Position numbers and translations under genes: made by a program. Below, in pieces: positions 6,143 through 9,165 of a DNA stretch of 9,165 bases. The notes beneath the pieces are model-generated. The model searched no databases and was not told the DNA's origin. It saw only the letters and a program-made list of their open reading frames with translations. The stretch covers positions 1 through 9,165 of the forward strand of contig JAHEEY010000168.1 in assembly GCA_024640485.1 (NCBI GenBank). The letters run 5' to 3'. Position 1 is the stretch's first letter. Every line of letters starts with the position of its first letter. This stretch comes from Chloroflexota bacterium. GTDB taxonomy: Bacteria; Chloroflexota; Anaerolineae; Promineifilales; Promineifilaceae.

Positions 6143-7063
6143 ATGAGCCAATTGATTACAGCTTTAGGGCCGCTTGAAGCCGGTGCTCTGGGCATGATTC
6201 TGCCCCACGAGCATCTCTTCGTGGACCTGCGCACCTGGGACCAGCCCGGATACGCGCAGGCTGACACCGATGAGGTCATCGCCCTCATGGGGCCGCAGGT
6301 TGAAACGGCCAAAGCCGCCGGCATCACCGCCATTGTCGAATGCAGCACCGGCGGCGTGGGACTCAGGGCTGATATCGATAGGGCGATATCAGAGACGTGC
6401 CAATTTCCAATTGTGGTACCCACCGGCTTCTACCGCGAACCGTGGATACCGGATTGGGTTCACCACGCCTCCCAGGGTGAACTGACTGCGTTCATGAGCC
6501 GGCAGCTGCAGGAGCAGATCGGCGACTCCGGCGTTCAGGCCGCCTGGATCAAGATCAGCGCCGGCGACGACGGTATCACCGACTGTGAGGCAAAAGTGCT
6601 GCGCGCCGCCGCCCATGCCGCAAAGCAGGTCAACGCGGTCATTGGCAGCCATACCATCCGCGGAAGCGTCGTGGCCGACCAGTTGGATATCCTCGAATCC
6701 GCCGGATACACACCGGAACGATTCATCTGGATCCACACCCAGGCCGAAGCTGATTTTTCGCTGCACCTGGAGATGGCTCGCCGGGGCGTCTGGCTGGAAT
6801 ATGACGGCATCGGCGGCGAGGGATGGAACGATCAGCAGTATACGGAGATGATCCATCGGGTGCTGGATGCCGGCTTTGGCCGCCGGCTGCTGCTCAGCCA
6901 TGACCGCGGCTGGTATGATCCCGCCCAATTGGGCGGCGGCAACCCCAAACCATACACCTACCTGCCCAGCATCTTCCTGCCCAAGCTGAGGGCCAGCGGC
7001 GTCGATGACCAGACCATACACCAGCTCACCCATCTAAACCCATTCGCCGCCTTTGCCCGTTGA
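6143..7063 (+). CDS. Phosphotriesterase-family metal hydrolase, likely lactonase
   Basis: A 306-residue amidohydrolase-superfamily enzyme of the phosphotriesterase group (PTE-like, COG1735). All residues of the binuclear metal site can be matched: His22 and His24 in PHEH, Lys137 (the bridging, normally carboxylated lysine) in AAWIKISAG, His170 in GSHT, His198 in WIHTQAEAD and Asp254 in LLSHDRGW. The length is close to the usual 300-350, no signal peptide is seen and the end at NPFAAFAR is the usual family end. Most bacterial members are lactonases or esterases; some hydrolyse sugar-derived lactones. In this sugar-oxidation setting a sugar-lactone hydrolase is the best inference, but the substrate cannot be read from sequence. 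GAGG lies 5 nt before the ATG. It is divergent from the ThuA-like operon and followed after 66 nt by a methyltransferase gene. Confidence 0.92.
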   Translation: MSQLITALGPLEAGALGMILPHEHLFVDLRTWDQPGYAQADTDEVIALMGPQVETAKAAGITAIVECSTGGVGLRADIDRAISETCQFPIVVPTGFYREPWIPDWVHHASQGELTAFMSRQLQEQIGDSGVQAAWIKISAGDDGITDCEAKVLRAAAHAAKQVNAVIGSHTIRGSVVADQLDILESAGYTPERFIWIHTQAEADFSLHLEMARRGVWLEYDGIGGEGWNDQQYTEMIHRVLDAGFGRRLLLSHDRGWYDPAQLGGGNPKPYTYLPSIFLPKLRASGVDDQTIHQLTHLNPFAAFAR

Positions 7064-7129
7064 GCGCCAATTTGGCCACCCGCGTCTATGCCGAAACGAG
7101 CCAGGTCAGCACAATTGGAGCGTTCAACC

Positions 7130-7891
7130 ATGCTTGATGATCCCAAAGACCGATTCACTGGAAAAGGCGAGAATTACGCCAGATATCGACCGTCCTACCC
7201 TGCTGAGGTGATCCAGCTGCTCTCTGACGAGTACCAGCTGACCGCAAACGCGGTGATCGCCGATGTCGGATCCGGTACCGGCATCTTGAGCGCCATGTTC
7301 GCGGCCAACGGCAACCTGGTTTACGGGATTGAGCCCAATGATGAGATGCGTCGCTACGCTGAGCAGCAGCTGGCGGACGAAGCCAATTTCATTTCCGTTG
7401 CCGCCGCAGCCGAGTCGACCACGCTCCCCGATGATACGGCCGCGTTTGTCACTGCCGGGCAGGCGTTCCATTGGTTTGATACCGAAAAAGCCAGAGCGGA
7501 GTTCAGCCGGATTCTCCAGCCGGAGGGATACGTTGTCCTGCTGTGGAACAGCGTGCCCAGAGACGATTCCGCCCACTTCGCGGCCCTTGAATCTTTCAAC
7601 CACAAATATCAGATCGCCCGCAGCAGAACAAAAGGGGGTAAAGATCTGCACATATCCGACTTCTTCGACGGGGAAGTCCGCAAACACACCATCCCCAATC
7701 CTCACCAGATGGATTGGACCACATACCAGGGCAGATTTCTATCCTCCTCATGGGCGCCAAGGCCAGGCGCCGACCTGTACCGGCCGGCGCTGGCGGACCT
7801 GCGCCAGCTGTTTGACCAGTTCCAGGTTTCAGGAACGTTGATTGAGCCGCTGGTCACAGAACTCTTTGTCGGCCAACTACCCTCGCGATAA
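7130..7891 (+). CDS. Class I SAM-dependent methyltransferase
   Basis: A 253-residue methyltransferase of the Methyltransf_11 type, in the group beginning with a GKGENYARYRPSYP segment (residues 11-24), also seen in trans-aconitate-methyltransferase-like proteins. Motif I, ADVGSGTGILS, is at 44-54; the acidic SAM-ribose residue is Glu68 in YGIEPNDEM; and the motif AGQAFHWFD is at 109-117. The start at 7130 has GGAG 9 nt upstream; an ATG at 7088 in the same frame would add 14 residues without a good Shine-Dalgarno. It follows the hydrolase gene by 66 nt in the same orientation and is probably on the same transcript. The methyl acceptor (small molecule or other) is unknown, and its place in the sugar pathway is unclear; it may simply be a passenger. 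Confidence 0.9.
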   Translation: MLDDPKDRFTGKGENYARYRPSYPAEVIQLLSDEYQLTANAVIADVGSGTGILSAMFAANGNLVYGIEPNDEMRRYAEQQLADEANFISVAAAAESTTLPDDTAAFVTAGQAFHWFDTEKARAEFSRILQPEGYVVLLWNSVPRDDSAHFAALESFNHKYQIARSRTKGGKDLHISDFFDGEVRKHTIPNPHQMDWTTYQGRFLSSSWAPRPGADLYRPALADLRQLFDQFQVSGTLIEPLVTELFVGQLPSR

Positions 7892-7900
7892 CCCCTGTAC

Positions 7901-7918
7901 CCGGCAGCGGGCCGCCGG
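7901..7918 (+). other. Small hairpin after the methyltransferase gene
   Basis: CCGGC (7901-7905) pairs with GCCGG (7914-7918) around an 8-nt loop, 10 nt after the TAA. No T-run follows directly, so it is at best a weak or factor-aided terminator or an mRNA 3'-end stabiliser. Confidence 0.2.
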
Positions 7919-7958
7919 AATCAATGGGCCGATTTTGATACAGCCGCGGTCCCATTTG

Positions 7959-7967
7959 TGATATAGT
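7959..7967 (+). promoter_or_regulatory. Candidate extended -10 promoter for the aldo/keto reductase gene
   Basis: TGA-TATAGT at 7959-7967 combines the TGn extension with a 5-of-6 -10 box, placing transcription start about 37 nt before the ATG at 8011. The only -35-like word, TTGATA (7935-7940), is 21 nt upstream, too far for a standard promoter, which fits dependence on the extended -10 element. Confidence 0.4.
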
Positions 7968-8010
7968 CGCTGGAAGAGTCAGCCAAAACACAAGATGAAG
8001 GAGCAGAAAG

Positions 8011-8865
8011 ATGATTCAGAAAATGGAATTTGGCCGGACGGGACACATGAGCACCCGCACGCTGTTCGGTGCGGCTGCTCTGGGACGGGTGACACAGGCG
8101 GAAGCTGACGCCACCCTCGACCTGCTGTACCAGTATGGCGTCAATCACATCGATACCGCCGCCAGCTACGGCGAGGCGGAGCTGCGCATCGGCCCCTGGA
8201 TGCCCCGCCACCGAAAGAATTTCTTCCTGGCCACCAAAACCGAGAAGCGGACCTATCAGGAAGCCAAAGAAGAGCTCCACCGTTCCCTGGAAAAGATGCG
8301 GGTCGACTCCGTCGATCTGTGGCAGATGCACATCCTGGTGGACCCGGACGAGTGGCAGACCGCCATGGGCCCGGGGGGCGCCTTGGAGGCGTTCATCGAA
8401 GCCCGCGATCAAGGTTTGGTGCGCTACCTGGGCGTCACCGGCCACGGGGTGACCATCGCCGAAATGCATATGCGCAGCCTCAACCGGTTCGATTTCGACT
8501 CGGTGCTGCTGCCCTACAACTACGCCATGATGCAGAACCAGAAGTACGCCGCCGATTTCAAGGCGCTGCTGGCCATGTGCCAGGAGAAAAAGGTGGCGGT
8601 GCAGACCATCAAGACCATCACCCGGGGGCCGTGGGGCGACCGGGAACAGAACAGAGCATGCTGGTACGAGCCGCTGGAAGCGCAGGCAGACATCGATGCC
8701 GCCGTCCACTTTGCCATGAGCCAACCCAACGTGTACCTGAACACCGTAGGAGACATCCATCTGCTGCCCCAAGTGCTGGATGCGGCGTCCCGGTTCCAGC
8801 CGGGTTCGGAAGCGGCCCATGAAGAGAAACTGGCCAATCTGTCGATGACCCCCCTGTTTGTATAG
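8011..8865 (+). CDS. Aldo/keto reductase
   Basis: A 284-residue NAD(P)H-dependent aldo/keto reductase with a TIM-barrel fold. The catalytic tetrad is complete: Asp48 and Tyr53 in NHIDTAASYGEAE, Lys76 in LATKTEK, and His107 in LWQMH. The opening EFGRTGHMSTRTLFGAA is typical of the family, and GLVRYLGVTGHG (strand 6 region) is clear. The length is a little short of the usual 300-330. AAGGAG lies 7 nt before the ATG. The gene has its own candidate promoter 119 nt after the methyltransferase and is closed by a strong hairpin terminator, so it is probably a single-gene unit. It could reduce a keto-sugar or oxidise a sugar to its lactone, which would suit the nearby lactonase-like enzyme; that link is inference. 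Confidence 0.94.
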   Translation: MIQKMEFGRTGHMSTRTLFGAAALGRVTQAEADATLDLLYQYGVNHIDTAASYGEAELRIGPWMPRHRKNFFLATKTEKRTYQEAKEELHRSLEKMRVDSVDLWQMHILVDPDEWQTAMGPGGALEAFIEARDQGLVRYLGVTGHGVTIAEMHMRSLNRFDFDSVLLPYNYAMMQNQKYAADFKALLAMCQEKKVAVQTIKTITRGPWGDREQNRACWYEPLEAQADIDAAVHFAMSQPNVYLNTVGDIHLLPQVLDAASRFQPGSEAAHEEKLANLSMTPLFV

Positions 8866-8900
8866 CCGGGCAAGAGGCTGCTGCACTTCCCCTTTACACG

Positions 8901-8938
8901 AAAAGCCGCCCTGTGGAAGTTCCCACAGGGCGGCTTTT
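8901..8938. terminator. Bidirectional rho-independent terminator
   Basis: AAAAGCCGCCCTGTGG (8901-8916) pairs perfectly over 16 bp with CCACAGGGCGGCTTTT (8923-8938) around the 6-nt loop AAGTTC. A-runs on one side and T-runs on the other let it work in both directions. It lies 35 nt after the aldo/keto reductase stop and 46 nt from the stop of the convergent permease gene, so it probably ends both transcripts. Confidence 0.9.
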
Positions 8939-8984
8939 GATTCCAATGTCACGCTCCCGAATGGGCGCCGTGATAACTGTTCCG

Positions 8985-9165
8985 CTAGGCGATACCCGAT
9001 TGAGCCCGTCCGCGGCGGGTGACCGCGTCTACCAGCACAGCCGCCAGAAGCACCAGGCCGGTGACCACGAACTTGACCCCGGCACTCAATCCCAGAAGGC
9101 CCATGCCGTTCTCGACGGTGGCGATCACCAAGGCGCCTAGGAAAGCGCTGGAGACACGGCCGCTG
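8985..9165 (-). CDS. Sugar ABC transporter permease (XylH/RbsC type), C-terminal end only
   Basis: Only the last 59 codons before TAG (8985-8987) are visible; the gene enters from the right edge. The peptide contains GRVSSAFLGALVIATVENGM, then GLLGLSAGVKF and the hydrophobic segment VVTGLVLLAAVLVDAV, and ends with the basic tail TRRGRAQSGIA. This is the characteristic last membrane segment and tail of BPD_transp_2 permeases, closest in feel to XylH (xylose), although ribose, arabinose or other sugar permeases share it. It acts in the inner membrane with a periplasmic binding protein and an ATPase, presumably encoded beyond the window. It is convergent with the aldo/keto reductase gene and shares its terminator. 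Import of the sugar used by the neighbouring enzymes is plausible but unproven. Confidence 0.85.
   Translation of the reverse strand, partial: SGRVSSAFLGALVIATVENGMGLLGLSAGVKFVVTGLVLLAAVLVDAVTRRGRAQSGIA

Noticed and set aside
6143..7891. Hydrolase and methyltransferase lie in the same reading frame with only one TGA between them, suggesting a fusion with stop read-through or a recoded TGA.
   Set aside because: The hydrolase ends at its normal family C-terminus, the 66-nt gap encodes nothing recognisable, and the methyltransferase has its own GGAG and ATG at 7130.
7921..8952. Minus-strand 343-codon frame opposite the aldo/keto reductase.
   Set aside because: It is antisense to a gene with a complete catalytic tetrad, crosses the terminator and shows no protein family features.
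1..9165. Searched for tRNAs, CRISPR arrays, insertion-sequence ends, attachment sites and defence genes.
   Set aside because: No cloverleaf with a GTTCGAATC-type arm, no regularly spaced repeats, no transposase or terminal inverted repeats, and no defence-family motifs were seen.

Overview
The window comes from a GC-rich bacterium (about 60% G+C by eye) with dense, Shine-Dalgarno-led genes. Gene content (two ThuA-domain proteins, Gfo/Idh/MocA dehydrogenases, a sugar-isomerase-like TIM barrel, a phosphotriesterase-family hydrolase, an aldo/keto reductase and a XylH-type permease) suits a heterotroph living on carbohydrate debris. Chloroflexota (Anaerolineae/Caldilineae type) is my best guess for the lineage, but this is weak and rests on gene content only. 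There are no RNA genes, CRISPR arrays, insertion sequences or phage genes.

Layout. The left two thirds is a leftward (minus-strand) run, in transcription order: ThuA-like protein A (4859-5632), Gfo/Idh/MocA dehydrogenase (3763-4818), ThuA-like protein B (3053-3715), a 206-bp gap with a candidate internal promoter, sugar isomerase/epimerase-like TIM barrel (2085-2846), a YcaQ-type DNA glycosylase (848-2080), and a second Gfo/Idh/MocA dehydrogenase that runs off the left edge (1-836). A 510-bp divergent intergenic region (5633-6142) follows, with candidate promoters in both directions and two small palindromes that abut a -10-like box. Rightward genes are a phosphotriesterase/lactonase-family metal hydrolase (6143-7063), a SAM-dependent methyltransferase (7130-7891) and, behind its own candidate promoter, an aldo/keto reductase (8011-8865). 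A strong 16-bp hairpin terminator (8901-8938) separates this from a convergent gene, of which only the last 59 codons are visible: the C-terminus of a XylH/RbsC-type sugar ABC permease.

How the genes may work together. Two NAD(P)-dependent Gfo/Idh dehydrogenases, two ThuA proteins and a xylose-isomerase-like TIM barrel, with no sugar kinase or classical glycoside hydrolase in view, resemble oxidative (3-keto) glycoside pathways such as ThuA/ThuB trehalose oxidation, the E. coli ycj cluster and levoglucosan dehydrogenase loci. The phosphotriesterase-family enzyme could open a sugar lactone, the aldo/keto reductase could reduce or oxidise a sugar carbonyl, and the permease at the right edge could import the sugar. 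The actual substrate cannot be read from this sequence. The unexpected member is the DNA crosslink-repair glycosylase tucked 4 nt and 11 nt from its neighbours inside the catabolic run.
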